Positions 22,792-32,004 are shown, counted from the first letter of the stretch. The stretch: 64,000 nt of DNA from Cypionkella sinensis (GCF_042646385.1 NZ_JBHRTO010000001.1:1364001-1428000); one strand, 5' to 3'. Program-made: numbers and translations. The notes: generated from the sequence alone by a model not told the origin.

Positions 22792-22917
22792 CTTCCGCCT
22801 ACCCCAATAACCCGCGCCGAGGGCCCGAAACCTTGGGCCGCGTTCACCGCGCTTTTGCCTCTCGTAGCACAGAAAAATCGCAGGCGCAAAACGGCTTTCA
22901 CGCTTTGCCGAATGGTT

Positions 22918-23835
22918 TTAGCCGCGCAAAGGCAGATCGCCGCGATGCACGCCGACGCCGGGCAGCTTTCCGCCCGCAAGTCCTTCACAATCCTGCAGCA
23001 TCCAGGCACCCGGAGTCGCGAAAAGCTTGCGCAACAAACGGTTGGTCATGGCATGGCCCGCACGCTCCCCGGTATAGCGGCCCAAGATCGGCGCGCCCGC
23101 CAAGGCCAGATCGCCCAAGGCATCCAGCATCTTGTGGCGCACGGGTTCATCCGAGTGGCGCAAGCCCCCCGGCGACAGCACTTTCGCGCCATCAAACACC
23201 ACCGCATTTTCCAAAGTGCCGCCCAAAGCCAGCCCACGTTCCTGCATCGCCATCACATCGGCATTGCGGCAGAAGGTGCGGCTGTCGGACAATTCGCGCA
23301 CGAAAGCGCCGTTCGACATGTTCAACACTTTGGCCTGACGACCAATCGCGGCATCCTCGAAATCAATCTTGAAGTCGATTTCCAGCATATCCGAGGGTTC
23401 CAGCCGCGCGAAAGCCGCGCCATCGCGCACCTCAACCGCGCGCAACACCCGGATCGCTGCCACCGGGGCCGCTTGTGCGACGATGCCTGCGTTCAGAAAA
23501 CCTTCGACGAAAGGTGCGGCGGAGCCATCCAGAATCGGCACTTCCGGCCCGTCGATCTCGATCAGCGCATTGCTGATCGCCGAACCCGCCAAAGCCGCCA
23601 TCACATGTTCAATCGTGGAAACCGTCGCGCCTGCGGCATTGGCCACCAGTGTGCAAAGCTTTGACGGCACCACGGCATCCCAAAGCGCCGGGATCAGCCC
23701 GTCGCCTGCAACGTCCGAGCGGCGGAACCAGACACCGTGGCCCGCTGCCGCCGGATGCACCTTCATCGTAACGGCAGCACCCGAGTGCAAGCCGAAGCCG
23801 GTAAAGACAGCCGTGGTTTTCAGCGTATATTGCAA
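22918..23835 (-). CDS. lpxC: UDP-3-O-acyl-N-acetylglucosamine deacetylase LpxC
   Basis: A 305-residue zinc deacetylase that performs the committed step of lipid A synthesis. The zinc ligands are recognisable in STIEHVMAAL and, near the C-terminus, HSDEPVRHKMLDALGDLAL, and GRYTGERAGHAMTNRLL holds the catalytic His. The start is a TTG at 23835 with GGAG seven bases upstream; no suitable ATG precedes MQYTLKTTAVF, which matches the normal N-terminus. A weak start codon would limit LpxC, whose level is known to be tightly controlled in other Gram-negatives. It follows ftsZ, with an intrinsic terminator between them. Confidence 0.97.
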   Translation of the reverse strand: MQYTLKTTAVFTGFGLHSGAAVTMKVHPAAAGHGVWFRRSDVAGDGLIPALWDAVVPSKLCTLVANAAGATVSTIEHVMAALAGSAISNALIEIDGPEVPILDGSAAPFVEGFLNAGIVAQAAPVAAIRVLRAVEVRDGAAFARLEPSDMLEIDFKIDFEDAAIGRQAKVLNMSNGAFVRELSDSRTFCRNADVMAMQERGLALGGTLENAVVFDGAKVLSPGGLRHSDEPVRHKMLDALGDLALAGAPILGRYTGERAGHAMTNRLLRKLFATPGAWMLQDCEGLAGGKLPGVGVHRGDLPLRG

Positions 23836-23976
23836 CGAAGTTCTCCGACACGTTCATCATTTTGGCCAGACCTGTGGCCGCAGCAATGATTTAGGTGTGT
23901 GGGGCTTTTATCTCAACTCACAGTTTGTAACGGAGTGTAACAGGATTCCAACGACGCAACATGCTGATTTACAATG

Positions 23977-24002
23977 AAAAAGGCCCGGATCGCTCCGGGC
24001 CT
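23977..24002 (-). terminator. intrinsic terminator of ftsZ
   Basis: On the minus strand, AGGCCCGGA and TCCGGGCCT form a 9-bp stem around a four-base loop, followed by TTTTTC. It begins 35 bases after the ftsZ stop, so lpxC must have its own promoter within the remaining 140 bases or be read by leakage. Confidence 0.85.
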
Positions 24003-24036
24003 GTTACGTTCACGTCAACACCTGTCGGCGTTCGAC

Positions 24037-25677
24037 TCAGTTGGCTTGACGGCGCAAGAAGGCCGGAATCTCGATACGCTCTTGATCTGCCGACAATTCC
24101 TGCTCGTCATCATAGGCAGTGACGGGCGGTTGCTGGCGTGCCGATTGCGCGCGCTCGGGCGCTTGCTCAGCGGCACCACCGGCCATGCGGTTGATCAGGC
24201 TGCCGATGCCAAAGCGCGGACGCTCGGCCGGTTTCGGCGCGGGCGCCGGGGCAGCCATACGCTGTTGCGGCTGCTGCATCGGCTGACGCGGCGCACCTGC
24301 TTGCGACGGCGATTTCGACACAGCGGCTTGCAGGCGGGCCAAAGCCTCGGGCGACGGGGTGCCAGCGGCGCGCGGGCGCGGGGCGACGAAGCTGCCCGCA
24401 TCATTGTCGAGCGACAGCGGTGCCGGGGCCTGCGCGCGCGGTTGCTGCACGGGCTGTTGAACCGGGGCTTGCGCTGCCGGGCGATAGACCGGAGCAGGCA
24501 CTTCGTCTTCGATCATCTCTTCGGCATGATCATGGAAGCTGGGCTGTTGAGTCTGAAACAGATCCTGCGCCGGGGCCTGGTATTGCGGAACGGGGGCCGG
24601 CTGCGGTGCCGGGGCCTGCGCGACCGGCTTCGGCTCGGGTGCCGGTGCGGGCGGGGTCAGCGGCTGCGCCATGCTGCGACGGGTCGCCGGCATCTCAGCC
24701 CGGTTCTGGCCAACGTCAATGCCGGTGGCGACCACGGAAACCCGCAGCGTGCCTTCCATTGTGGTGTCCAGCGTCGAGCCGACGATGATATTCGCGTCAG
24801 GATCAACCTTTTCACGAATGATATTCGCGGCTTCGTCCAATTCAAACAGCGTCAGATCATAGCCGCCGGTGATGTTGATCAACACACCCTTGGCGCCGTG
24901 CAGGCTGATTTCGTCCAGCAGCGGGTTGGCGATGGCTTTTTCGGCAGCCTCCACAGCGCGGTTGTCGCCGGTGGCTTCGCCAGTGCCCATCATCGCCTTG
25001 CCCATCTCATCCATCACCGCGCGCACGTCGGCGAAGTCGAGGTTGATCAGGCCGGGGCGCACCATCAGATCGGTCACACCCTTGACACCCTGATACAGCA
25101 CATCATCCGCCATCGCGAAAGCATCGGTGAAGGTGGTGCGTTCGTTCGCCAGACGGAACAGATTCTGGTTCGGAATGATGATCAGCGTATCGACAACTTT
25201 TTGCAGCGCGGTAATGCCGTCTTCGGCCTGCTTCATCCGCTTGTTGCCTTCGAACTGGAACGGCTTGGTGACAACGCCCACAGTCAGCACGCCCAATTCA
25301 CGCGCGGCTTGCGCGATGATCGGAGCAGCGCCAGTGCCGGTGCCGCCACCCATGCCAGCGGTGATGAAGCACATATGCGCGCCCGCCAGATGATCGACGA
25401 TTTCTTCGATGGTCTCTTCAGCCGCAGCCGCACCCACGGTCGGACGCGCGCCTGCCCCCAGACCTTCGGTCACTTTCAGACCCATCTGGATTTTCGCCGT
25501 AGCACGGCTTTGCTGCAGCGCCTGCGCGTCGGTGTTCGCCACAACGAACTCGACACCCTCAAGCTGCTTGTCGATCATGTTGTTGACGGCATTGCCGCCT
25601 GCCCCACCAACGCCAAACACCGTGATACGCGGCTTCAACTCTTCGCGTGCCGAGGCCATGATCAGATTCAATGCCAT
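24037..25677 (-). CDS. ftsZ: cell division protein FtsZ
   Basis: This 546-residue tubulin-like GTPase forms the division ring. The N-terminal domain carries GVGGAGGNAVNNM and the GTP-binding T4 signature GMGGGTGTGAAP, with the T7 loop NLDFADVRAVM. After residue 320 comes a very long Pro/Ala/Gln-rich linker, and the C-terminal peptide IPAFLRRQA that binds FtsA and other partners ends the protein. The long linker is normal for alphaproteobacteria. AGGCGGAT precedes the ATG. A terminator between ftsA and ftsZ indicates that ftsZ has its own promoter in the 213-bp gap. Confidence 0.98.
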   Translation of the reverse strand: MALNLIMASAREELKPRITVFGVGGAGGNAVNNMIDKQLEGVEFVVANTDAQALQQSRATAKIQMGLKVTEGLGAGARPTVGAAAAEETIEEIVDHLAGAHMCFITAGMGGGTGTGAAPIIAQAARELGVLTVGVVTKPFQFEGNKRMKQAEDGITALQKVVDTLIIIPNQNLFRLANERTTFTDAFAMADDVLYQGVKGVTDLMVRPGLINLDFADVRAVMDEMGKAMMGTGEATGDNRAVEAAEKAIANPLLDEISLHGAKGVLINITGGYDLTLFELDEAANIIREKVDPDANIIVGSTLDTTMEGTLRVSVVATGIDVGQNRAEMPATRRSMAQPLTPPAPAPEPKPVAQAPAPQPAPVPQYQAPAQDLFQTQQPSFHDHAEEMIEDEVPAPVYRPAAQAPVQQPVQQPRAQAPAPLSLDNDAGSFVAPRPRAAGTPSPEALARLQAAVSKSPSQAGAPRQPMQQPQQRMAAPAPAPKPAERPRFGIGSLINRMAGGAAEQAPERAQSARQQPPVTAYDDEQELSADQERIEIPAFLRRQAN

Positions 25678-25810
25678 TTTTATCCGCCTGTTCTTATACG
25701 CGGGCTTCTGCCGCCGGTTTGCCGTATCGGTCTGTTCCCCACCTGTCCCGAAGCAGAGTCCGCCGAATTATCCTCGATTCTATCCACAGATAGCAAAAAG
25801 GTCACGCAAA

Positions 25811-25842
25811 AAACATACTGGCCCCACAAAATATGGGGCCAG
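25811..25842 (-). terminator. intrinsic terminator between ftsA and ftsZ
   Basis: On the minus strand, CTGGCCCCA and TGGGGCCAG form a perfect 9-bp stem with a seven-base loop, followed by TATGTTTTTT. It starts about 49 bases after the ftsA stop. It would end or attenuate the upstream ftsW-to-ftsA transcript and leave ftsZ under separate control. The 25678-25810 stretch between it and ftsZ then holds the ftsZ promoter and leader. Confidence 0.82.
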
Positions 25843-25890
25843 AGATGTCGATATTAGCGGTATTTCGCCAAAGTTACCGGATTTAGCGGA

Positions 25891-27225
25891 TCACCAGTTA
25901 TCTTTGAACCACCGGAAGGCCCGTTTGAGGGATCGCGCCGGATAACGTTCAGTCGGAATGTCGAAATCCCACCATTCATCTTGCGGATGTGCGGCGAACA
26001 GGCAAAGCCCGACGGCGCTTGAAAAAGCCGCACCCGTCGCCGCTTGCGGCAGGCCCTGCACACGCAGCGGGCGACCCATGCGCACGCGTTGGCCAAGGAT
26101 TCGGCTGGCCAATCCGTCAAGGCCGGGGATCTGGCTGGCCCCACCCGTCAGCACGATCTGCTGGCTGGGCAGGCTGTCAAAACCCGCTGCATCCAGACGC
26201 GCGCGGACCTCTTCCAAGATCTCCTCGACCCGTGGGCGCATGATGCCGATCAGTTCAGTGCGCGAAATCTGGCGACGGTCTTTCTCCCAATCACCCGAAT
26301 CGCCGCCCATCTCGATCATCTCGCGGTCGTCCATGCCCGTCGCATGCACGCCGCCGTGTTTGGTCTTGATCCGCTCGGCCACCACCAGCGGCACTTGCAG
26401 GCCCTTGGAGATGTCCGACGACACATGATCGCCGCCCATCCGCACAGAATCGGCATAGATCATATGCTTCTTCATGAAGATCGAGATGCCAGTGGCACCA
26501 CCGCCCATATCAATGCAGGCAGCGCCCAGTTCCTGCTCATCCTCAACCAGCGAGGAAATTCCCGAAACGTAAGCCGATGACGCAATCCCGGCGAGTTCCA
26601 GATCGCAGCGCTTGATGCAATACAGCAGGTTCTGCACCACGGATGCGTCCACCGACAGCATGTGCAAATCGCAGGCCAGACGGTTGCCGATCTGCCCGCG
26701 CGGATCGCCCAGACCCGAGCGGTGATCCAGCGCAAAGTTCACCGGCTGGGCGTGCAAAATCTCGCGCCCGTCGCCGAAATCCGGCACATCGCACGAGGCC
26801 AGCACGCGGGCCACGTCTTGTTCCGTCACCACGGAATCCTGCAATTCCCACTCGCCTGCCAGACCGTAGCTGCGCGGTTCCGCGCCCGAGAAGCAGGCGA
26901 TCACATGATCAACCCGCACATTCGCCATCTTCTGTGCCGCCTGCACGGCGGTGCGAATGGCGCGCTCGGTTTCATTCATCACCGCGATTTCGCCAAACCG
27001 CACCCCGCGCGACCGTGTTGTGGCAGCGCCAATCACCCGGAAGCTGGATTGCCCCGCCATCGGGCCGACGCCATCCTGATCGCGGTCGTCCTCGATGCCG
27101 TCAAACCGCAGCACCAGACAGGCAATCTTCGACGTGCCCACATCCAAAATCGCCACCACACCGCGTTGCATTGCTGCCCGCCGCATGTGGCGCATCGCCC
27201 GTTGGGATTGGTAAAGGTCTGTCAT
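25891..27225 (-). CDS. ftsA: cell division protein FtsA
   Basis: A 444-residue actin-fold ATPase that tethers FtsZ to the inner membrane. The phosphate-binding segments VAILDVGTSKIACLV and CIDMGGGATGISIF are present, along with the adenosine motif VLTGGASQIPGL. The C-terminus PARSLKRAFRWFKDNW forms the basic/aromatic amphipathic membrane-targeting helix. Its start overlaps the ftsQ stop by 4 bases (ATGA), and GGAGAG precedes it. It is the last gene before the ftsA/ftsZ terminator. Confidence 0.97.
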   Translation of the reverse strand: MTDLYQSQRAMRHMRRAAMQRGVVAILDVGTSKIACLVLRFDGIEDDRDQDGVGPMAGQSSFRVIGAATTRSRGVRFGEIAVMNETERAIRTAVQAAQKMANVRVDHVIACFSGAEPRSYGLAGEWELQDSVVTEQDVARVLASCDVPDFGDGREILHAQPVNFALDHRSGLGDPRGQIGNRLACDLHMLSVDASVVQNLLYCIKRCDLELAGIASSAYVSGISSLVEDEQELGAACIDMGGGATGISIFMKKHMIYADSVRMGGDHVSSDISKGLQVPLVVAERIKTKHGGVHATGMDDREMIEMGGDSGDWEKDRRQISRTELIGIMRPRVEEILEEVRARLDAAGFDSLPSQQIVLTGGASQIPGLDGLASRILGQRVRMGRPLRVQGLPQAATGAAFSSAVGLCLFAAHPQDEWWDFDIPTERYPARSLKRAFRWFKDNW

Positions 27226-28124
27226 AATCCGCTCTCCGTCGTCGGTGCCAGCCCTTGCGCGCGGCGGACTTCGTTCATCGCGAACGGAGCCAGCCGGATC
27301 GCCGGGCGGTCTTGATTTCTTAGGTCTATCGAAAGAATGTCACGTTCCAGCAGCTTATCTGCCGCGTTCAGCGCCAGCAGGCGCTCGACCGCCGCCACAG
27401 GGTTGACCGAGGGCAGCATGATGCGCTGATCACGGTCAAGGATCAGATCCCAGCGCCGCTCACCCACCCGCACCAGCCCGCGCACGCGATCGCTCAGCGG
27501 GCGCGCGGTGTCAAAGATCGCCAAGGCTTCGGGAATGGCGGCATCTGCGCCCTCGCCCGCCACCAGTGGCAGATCGGCACGGTCAGCGCGGGCCGATAGC
27601 CCGGCCACCCGATGCCCGGTGGCATCCAGCAGTTGCAGGCCAGCCGTGCCGCGCCAAACCGCAACCGGCACCCGCTCGGTCAGCAGCACCTGCAGCACAC
27701 CACCCGAACGCACGCGCAATTCGGCCGAGGCCACCGCGTCAAGGCTTTCGGCGCGGGCGCGCAGCTCGGTCATATCCAGATCGAACGAGGATTGCGGCAG
27801 CTTCAGTGCCAGCTTGGCACGCACTGCGTCAGAAAGATCGCGTGACGCGCCTTCAACCGACAGCAGCCCCACGCGAAATTCCGGGCGCTGTTCGAATTTG
27901 GTGCGCAGATCGACAAAGCTTTGCACGATGGCCGCGCGGCGACTGTCGCTATACAGCACCGCCAGTGCGATCAGGGCCACCACGGTCAGCGGCAGACCCA
28001 ACCGGAACAGCACGCGGAACAGCGGCGTCAGCCACAGCCGCTGCATCCGGTATTGCCAACGGGTCGGTGCCGGATCGCGGCGGATACCCGTTTGGACAGG
28101 ACGCGCACGGCCTAGCGATTGCAT
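27222..28124 (-). CDS. ftsQ: cell division protein FtsQ
   Basis: This 300-residue bitopic divisome protein has a basic cytoplasmic N-terminus, one transmembrane helix at about 39-58 and a periplasmic POTRA domain (VGLLSVEGASRDLSDAV, then the RARAESLDAVASAELRVR block) followed by the FtsQ domain (VAVWRGTAGLQLLDATG). It links the early Z ring to FtsB/FtsL and septal synthesis. The ATG at 28124 has GGAGG seven bases upstream and overlaps the ddl reading frame by 13 bases, so translation is coupled. The frame remains open further upstream but only antisense-like sequence is added. Confidence 0.95.
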   Translation of the reverse strand: MQSLGRARPVQTGIRRDPAPTRWQYRMQRLWLTPLFRVLFRLGLPLTVVALIALAVLYSDSRRAAIVQSFVDLRTKFEQRPEFRVGLLSVEGASRDLSDAVRAKLALKLPQSSFDLDMTELRARAESLDAVASAELRVRSGGVLQVLLTERVPVAVWRGTAGLQLLDATGHRVAGLSARADRADLPLVAGEGADAAIPEALAIFDTARPLSDRVRGLVRVGERRWDLILDRDQRIMLPSVNPVAAVERLLALNAADKLLERDILSIDLRNQDRPAIRLAPFAMNEVRRAQGLAPTTESGL

Positions 28125-29032
28125 GAGGCATCCTCCACCATCCAGGCGCAGAATGCGGGGAAGGAAATCCCCAGCGTGCCCGCTTGTTCTGGTGCCAGCG
28201 AGGTCGGCGTCATCCCCGGCTGAGTGTTGGTTTCCAGCAGGATCAGGCCATCTAAGCCGCGCGTGTCGTCCCAGCGAAAATCGGTGCGGCTGACACCGCG
28301 GCAACCCAAAGCCTGATGCGCGCGCAGGGCGTAATCCAGACAGGCCGCGGTGATCTCTTCAGGCAGATCGGCAGGCACGACATGGCGCGAACCGCCGGTT
28401 TTGTATTTGGCGTCAAAATCATACCAGCCATCGGTGATGATATCTGTGACGCACAGCGCGCGATCCCCCATCACCGCGCAGGTCAATTCCCGCCCCGGCG
28501 CATAGGTTTCAACCATCACACGTTCCGGCATGGTTTCGGCCAGACGCGGCGCATTCGAACCCGCGCGCACGATATACACGCCAACAGACGAGCCTTCGTT
28601 ATTCGGCTTCACCACATAGGGCGGCGGCAGGATATGGCCCAAGCTGACATCCTCGCGCTTGGCCAGAACCGATTGCAGCACCGGCAGCCCGGCAGCGGCA
28701 AAAATCTCTTTCGCGCGCGCCTTGTCCATCGCCATGGCCGAGGCAAGAACGCCCGAATGCGTGTAAGGGATGCGCAGCCATTCCAGCAGGCCCTGCACAC
28801 AGCCATCTTCGCCCCAGCGGCCATGCAGGGCATTGAAGCAAACATCGGGTTTGATTTCGGCCAGCCGCGCAGGCAGATCGGGGCCACAATCGACCTCTAC
28901 CACCTGATACCCTGCTTCCCGAAGTGCCGCCGCGCATTCGCGCCCCGAGACCAGCGAGACTTCCCGCTCTGCGGAAGGCCCACCCATCAAAACCGCCACT
29001 TTGGAAGCCGCTTTCAAAAAGCCGCCCGCCAT
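28112..29032 (-). CDS. ddl: D-alanine--D-alanine ligase
   Basis: This 306-residue ATP-grasp enzyme makes the D-Ala-D-Ala dipeptide of peptidoglycan precursors. It shows VAVLMGGPSAEREVSL at the N-terminus, HGRWGEDGCVQG, the PYVVKPNNEGSSVGV ATP-grasp strand, and RTDFRWDD and LLETNTQPGMTPTSL at the C-terminal metal site, all DdlB-type. It lies between murB and ftsQ as in the standard cluster, and its end overlaps ftsQ by 13 bases. Confidence 0.97.
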   Translation of the reverse strand: MAGGFLKAASKVAVLMGGPSAEREVSLVSGRECAAALREAGYQVVEVDCGPDLPARLAEIKPDVCFNALHGRWGEDGCVQGLLEWLRIPYTHSGVLASAMAMDKARAKEIFAAAGLPVLQSVLAKREDVSLGHILPPPYVVKPNNEGSSVGVYIVRAGSNAPRLAETMPERVMVETYAPGRELTCAVMGDRALCVTDIITDGWYDFDAKYKTGGSRHVVPADLPEEITAACLDYALRAHQALGCRGVSRTDFRWDDTRGLDGLILLETNTQPGMTPTSLAPEQAGTLGISFPAFCAWMVEDASCNR

Positions 29033-29075
29033 TTACTGCCTCATCCAGACCTTTTGCGGCCCATGATATTGTTGT

Positions 29076-30017
29076 TCACGCGTTACGTTTGCCGACCCGC
29101 ATGATTTCCCACTCTAGCGTGATACCGCTCTGTTGGAAAACCCTTTTTCGCACTTCCTCGCCTAAATCTTCGAGGTCAGCGGCAGTTGCCCCCCCGATAT
29201 TGATCAGGAAGTTCGAGTGCATCGGCGACATCTGCGCACCGCCCAGCGTAAACCCGCGCATCCCGGCATCATCAATCACCTTCCACGCCTTCAATTCGTG
29301 GCTGTCATCGGCGCGGCCCGTGCTGGAATGGCCGACCGGATTGCGGAAGGTCGAGCCTGCCGAGCGGTCTTTCGTCGGTTGGCTCGCGTCGCGTTTGGCG
29401 ATCTGATCGGCCATCCGCGCCTCAAGCGCCGCCGGATCACCCGCATCCGCGCGGAAAGTGGCCGCAACCACCACCCAGCCCTCGGGCAAAGTGCTTTGCC
29501 GATACGCCAGCTTCAGATCGGCGGCAGGCAATTCCACAACCTGCCCCGCCCGCGTGACACAGCGCACCGAAATCAGATGATCCGCCACATAAGACCCATA
29601 ACACCCAGCATTCATCCGCACCGCACCGCCAATGCTGCCGGGAATGGTGCGCAGAAAGGTCAGGTCCAACCCCGCCTCTGCCGCGCGGCGCGCCACATGC
29701 GCATCCAGCGCCGCAGCCCCCGCCGTCACCGTGCCGCCTTCGCAACTGATGCCGTTAAATCCCCGCCCCAGCCGGATCACCACTGCATTGATACCGCCAT
29801 CGCGCACGATCAGATTGCTGCCCACCCCCATCGGGAATACCGCAACCGAGGGGTCGAGTGCGGCGAGGAAATCGCACAGATCCGCCTCGTCCGCAGGCTG
29901 AAACAGCCAATCCGCCGGCCCGCCGACGCGCAGCCATGTCAGATCCGCCAAGGGGCGATGGGGGGTCAAGGTGCCGCGCACGGCAGGCAGTTCAGCGGGG
30001 GGAAGGTTATGTGTCAT
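29076..30017 (-). CDS. murB: UDP-N-acetylenolpyruvoylglucosamine reductase MurB
   Basis: A 313-residue FAD-dependent reductase that completes UDP-MurNAc synthesis. The FAD-binding sequence RVGGPADWLFQPADEADL, the GVGSNLIVRDGG block, the GIPGSIGG-type motif (TIPGSIGGAVRMNAGCYG) and the catalytic region DRSAGSTFRNPVG with GGAQMSPMHSNFLIN are all present. The Ser of AGSTFRNP is the proton donor in this type. It lies downstream of the DUF2484 pair and 43 bases before ddl. Confidence 0.97.
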   Translation of the reverse strand: MTHNLPPAELPAVRGTLTPHRPLADLTWLRVGGPADWLFQPADEADLCDFLAALDPSVAVFPMGVGSNLIVRDGGINAVVIRLGRGFNGISCEGGTVTAGAAALDAHVARRAAEAGLDLTFLRTIPGSIGGAVRMNAGCYGSYVADHLISVRCVTRAGQVVELPAADLKLAYRQSTLPEGWVVVAATFRADAGDPAALEARMADQIAKRDASQPTKDRSAGSTFRNPVGHSSTGRADDSHELKAWKVIDDAGMRGFTLGGAQMSPMHSNFLINIGGATAADLEDLGEEVRKRVFQQSGITLEWEIMRVGKRNA

Positions 30018-30065
30018 GCCCGCCTTTTTAGGCGATTTGCCGTGATGCTCAAGCGCGATCAGCCA

Positions 30066-30308
30066 TCAAGCCCCCACCCGCGCCCTGATCCAGCGCCACA
30101 GATAGCGCAAGGGCCAGCGCAGCACCGACCCGGCGGCGATCAAAAACGCCAGCCCCCACCACGGGCCGTTTTCATAAACCAGCCAGATCAGCAGCGGCAC
30201 ACCCACCGCAATCAGGATATAGGCGTTGCGCCAATGGTAATCCTTACTGGGCAGCATCCCGATCACATTGGCCGCAACCAGCCAGATCAGCCCTGCCACC
30301 AGTGCCAT
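30066..30308 (-). CDS. DUF2484 membrane protein, second copy
   Basis: An 80-residue protein with two to three hydrophobic segments: MALVAGLIWLVAANVIGMLP at the start, then ILIAVGVPLLIWLV and GLAFLIAAGSVL, ending in a basic tail RWIRARVGA. The W-x-x-A-N-V-I-G-M-L-P block and the KDYHWR motif mark the DUF2484 family, seen inside Rhodobacterales cell-wall clusters. Its start shares one base with the preceding gene's stop (TGATG), so the two DUF2484 copies are coupled. Function unknown; location argues for a membrane role in peptidoglycan synthesis or division. Confidence 0.8.
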   Translation of the reverse strand: MALVAGLIWLVAANVIGMLPSKDYHWRNAYILIAVGVPLLIWLVYENGPWWGLAFLIAAGSVLRWPLRYLWRWIRARVGA

Positions 30309-30574
30309 CACTTGCGCAAATCCGGCGGCAATTCCACCGCCAACCCCAGCCCGCGGCGGGCGAAATACATCAGCGGGCGGCGGAACATCGACAGAAACGC
30401 AAACAGCCCCACCGCCACCCAAAGCCAGCCATGCGCCAGCCCGATCCACAGCAGCAACACCGGGGCCAGCACCAGCAGAGTCATCCCCGGCACCATTTGT
30501 TGCTTCATCGGCAGCATCGCGGTGATCGTTGCAGCGATCACCCAAACGCAGCCCATGATCAGCGGCAGGCTCAT
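30308..30574 (-). CDS. DUF2484 membrane protein, first copy
   Basis: An 88-residue membrane protein whose N-terminal helix MSLPLIMGCVWVIAATITAMLP is clearly paralogous to that of the next gene (W-x-x-A...MLP), followed by MTLLVLAPVLLLWIGLAHG and LWVAVGLFAFLSMFRRPLMYFARR. The end, LGLAVELPPDLRK, is hydrophilic. The ATG overlaps the murC stop by four bases (ATGA). The pair looks like an old tandem duplication that has diverged in the tail. No function is established. Confidence 0.8.
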   Translation of the reverse strand: MSLPLIMGCVWVIAATITAMLPMKQQMVPGMTLLVLAPVLLLWIGLAHGWLWVAVGLFAFLSMFRRPLMYFARRGLGLAVELPPDLRK

Positions 30575-31995
30575 GCGGTTTGTCCCGCCAGCCGTGCGGG
30601 CAGACCATTCGCCCAGGCCGAGATCGACCCCGCACCAAGGCATACGAACAGATCACCGGGGCGGGCCTGTTCGCGGAACAACCGCGCCAGATCGGCCTCA
30701 TCCATCACCGCGCGGGCATGGCGATGGCCGTGGGCGATCAGCCCCGCCACCAGATCATCGCGCGATGCGCCGGGGATCGGGTCCTCGCCCGCCGCATAAA
30801 CATCAGCGATGCCGACCACATCGGCCTCATTGAAGCAGGTGCAGAAATCCTCAAACAGGTTCGACAGCCGCGAATAGCGGTGCGGCTGATGCACCGCGAT
30901 CACCCGGCCCTTGGTCGCCTGCCGCGCCGCCTTCAGCACAGCGGCGATTTCCACCGGATGATGGCCGTAATCGTCGATGATCGTGACCCCGTTCACCTCG
31001 GCCACCTTGGTAAAGCGACGGTTCACACCTGCAAACCCGGCCAAAGCCTCGCGGATTTCATCCTTCTTCATGCCAAGGTGCCGCGCCACCGCCACCGCCG
31101 ACAACGCGTTCGAGACGTTGTGGTCCCCCGGCATCGGCAGCACACAGCCCTCGATCACCGCAGGTTGGCCGTTCTCGTCCAGCCCCTCGCCCTGCAAAGC
31201 GATGTCGAAATGCGCCACACCCGCCTCAAACCGCAGGTTCACCGCGCGCACATCGGCCTGCGCGTTGAAACCAAACGTCACCACGCGGCGGTCGGTCACT
31301 TTTCCCACCAGCGCCTGCACCTCCGGGTGATCGGTGCAGCAGACGGCAAGGCCGTAGAACGGCACGTTGCTGACGAAATCGTAAAAGCCTTTGCGCAGGG
31401 CATCAAAGGTGCCCCAATGCTCCATATGCTCGGGGTCGATATTGGTGACGATGGCAATGGTGGCAGGCAGGCGGTTGAACGAGCCGTCAGATTCGTCGGC
31501 CTCAACCACCATCCACTCCCCCGCCCCAGCCCGCGCGTTCGAGCCATAAGCGTGGATCACCCCGCCGTTGATCACCGTGGGGTCAAACCCGCCCTTGTCC
31601 AGCAAGGTTGCCACCATCGTCGTCGTGGTGGTTTTGCCATGCGTCCCCGCGATGGCGATGTTGGAACGCAGACGCATCAACTCGGCCAGCATCTCAGCCC
31701 GCCGCACCACCGGCAGACCGCGCCGCCGCGCCTCCTCCAGTTCCGGGTTGCCCTTTTTGATCGCCGAGGAGATCACCACCACCGCAGCCTCGCCGATATT
31801 CTCGGCGCGCTGACCTTCAAAGAACACCGCACCCAAACCCACCAGCCGATCGGTGATCTTGCTGGCCTTCGCGTCCGAGCCTTGCACCGCAAAGCCTTGC
31901 GTCATCAGCACTTCGGCGATGCCCGACATGCCGATGCCACCGATGCCCACAAAGTGAATCGGCCCCAGTTCCATCGGAAGTTTCGTCGCGTTCAT
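30571..31995 (-). CDS. murC: UDP-N-acetylmuramate--L-alanine ligase MurC
   Basis: A 474-residue Mur ligase adding the first amino acid to UDP-MurNAc. It has the N-terminal GIGGIGMSGIAEVL, the ATP-binding P-loop AGTHGKTTTTTM, NIDPEHMEHWG, the GDHNVSNALSA motif and DDYGHHPVEIAAVLKA with the HQPHRYSR segment. Length is typical. GGGGAC precedes the ATG. It is followed without a gap by the DUF2484 pair and preceded by murG. Confidence 0.98.
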   Translation of the reverse strand: MNATKLPMELGPIHFVGIGGIGMSGIAEVLMTQGFAVQGSDAKASKITDRLVGLGAVFFEGQRAENIGEAAVVVISSAIKKGNPELEEARRRGLPVVRRAEMLAELMRLRSNIAIAGTHGKTTTTTMVATLLDKGGFDPTVINGGVIHAYGSNARAGAGEWMVVEADESDGSFNRLPATIAIVTNIDPEHMEHWGTFDALRKGFYDFVSNVPFYGLAVCCTDHPEVQALVGKVTDRRVVTFGFNAQADVRAVNLRFEAGVAHFDIALQGEGLDENGQPAVIEGCVLPMPGDHNVSNALSAVAVARHLGMKKDEIREALAGFAGVNRRFTKVAEVNGVTIIDDYGHHPVEIAAVLKAARQATKGRVIAVHQPHRYSRLSNLFEDFCTCFNEADVVGIADVYAAGEDPIPGASRDDLVAGLIAHGHRHARAVMDEADLARLFREQARPGDLFVCLGAGSISAWANGLPARLAGQTA

Positions 31996-32004
31996 CGTAG
32001 TCCC

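Noticed and set aside
23974..25857. A 627-codon open frame on the plus strand opposite ftsZ
   Set aside because: It mirrors ftsZ exactly, has Arg/His-rich composition typical of antisense GC-rich frames, and resembles no family.
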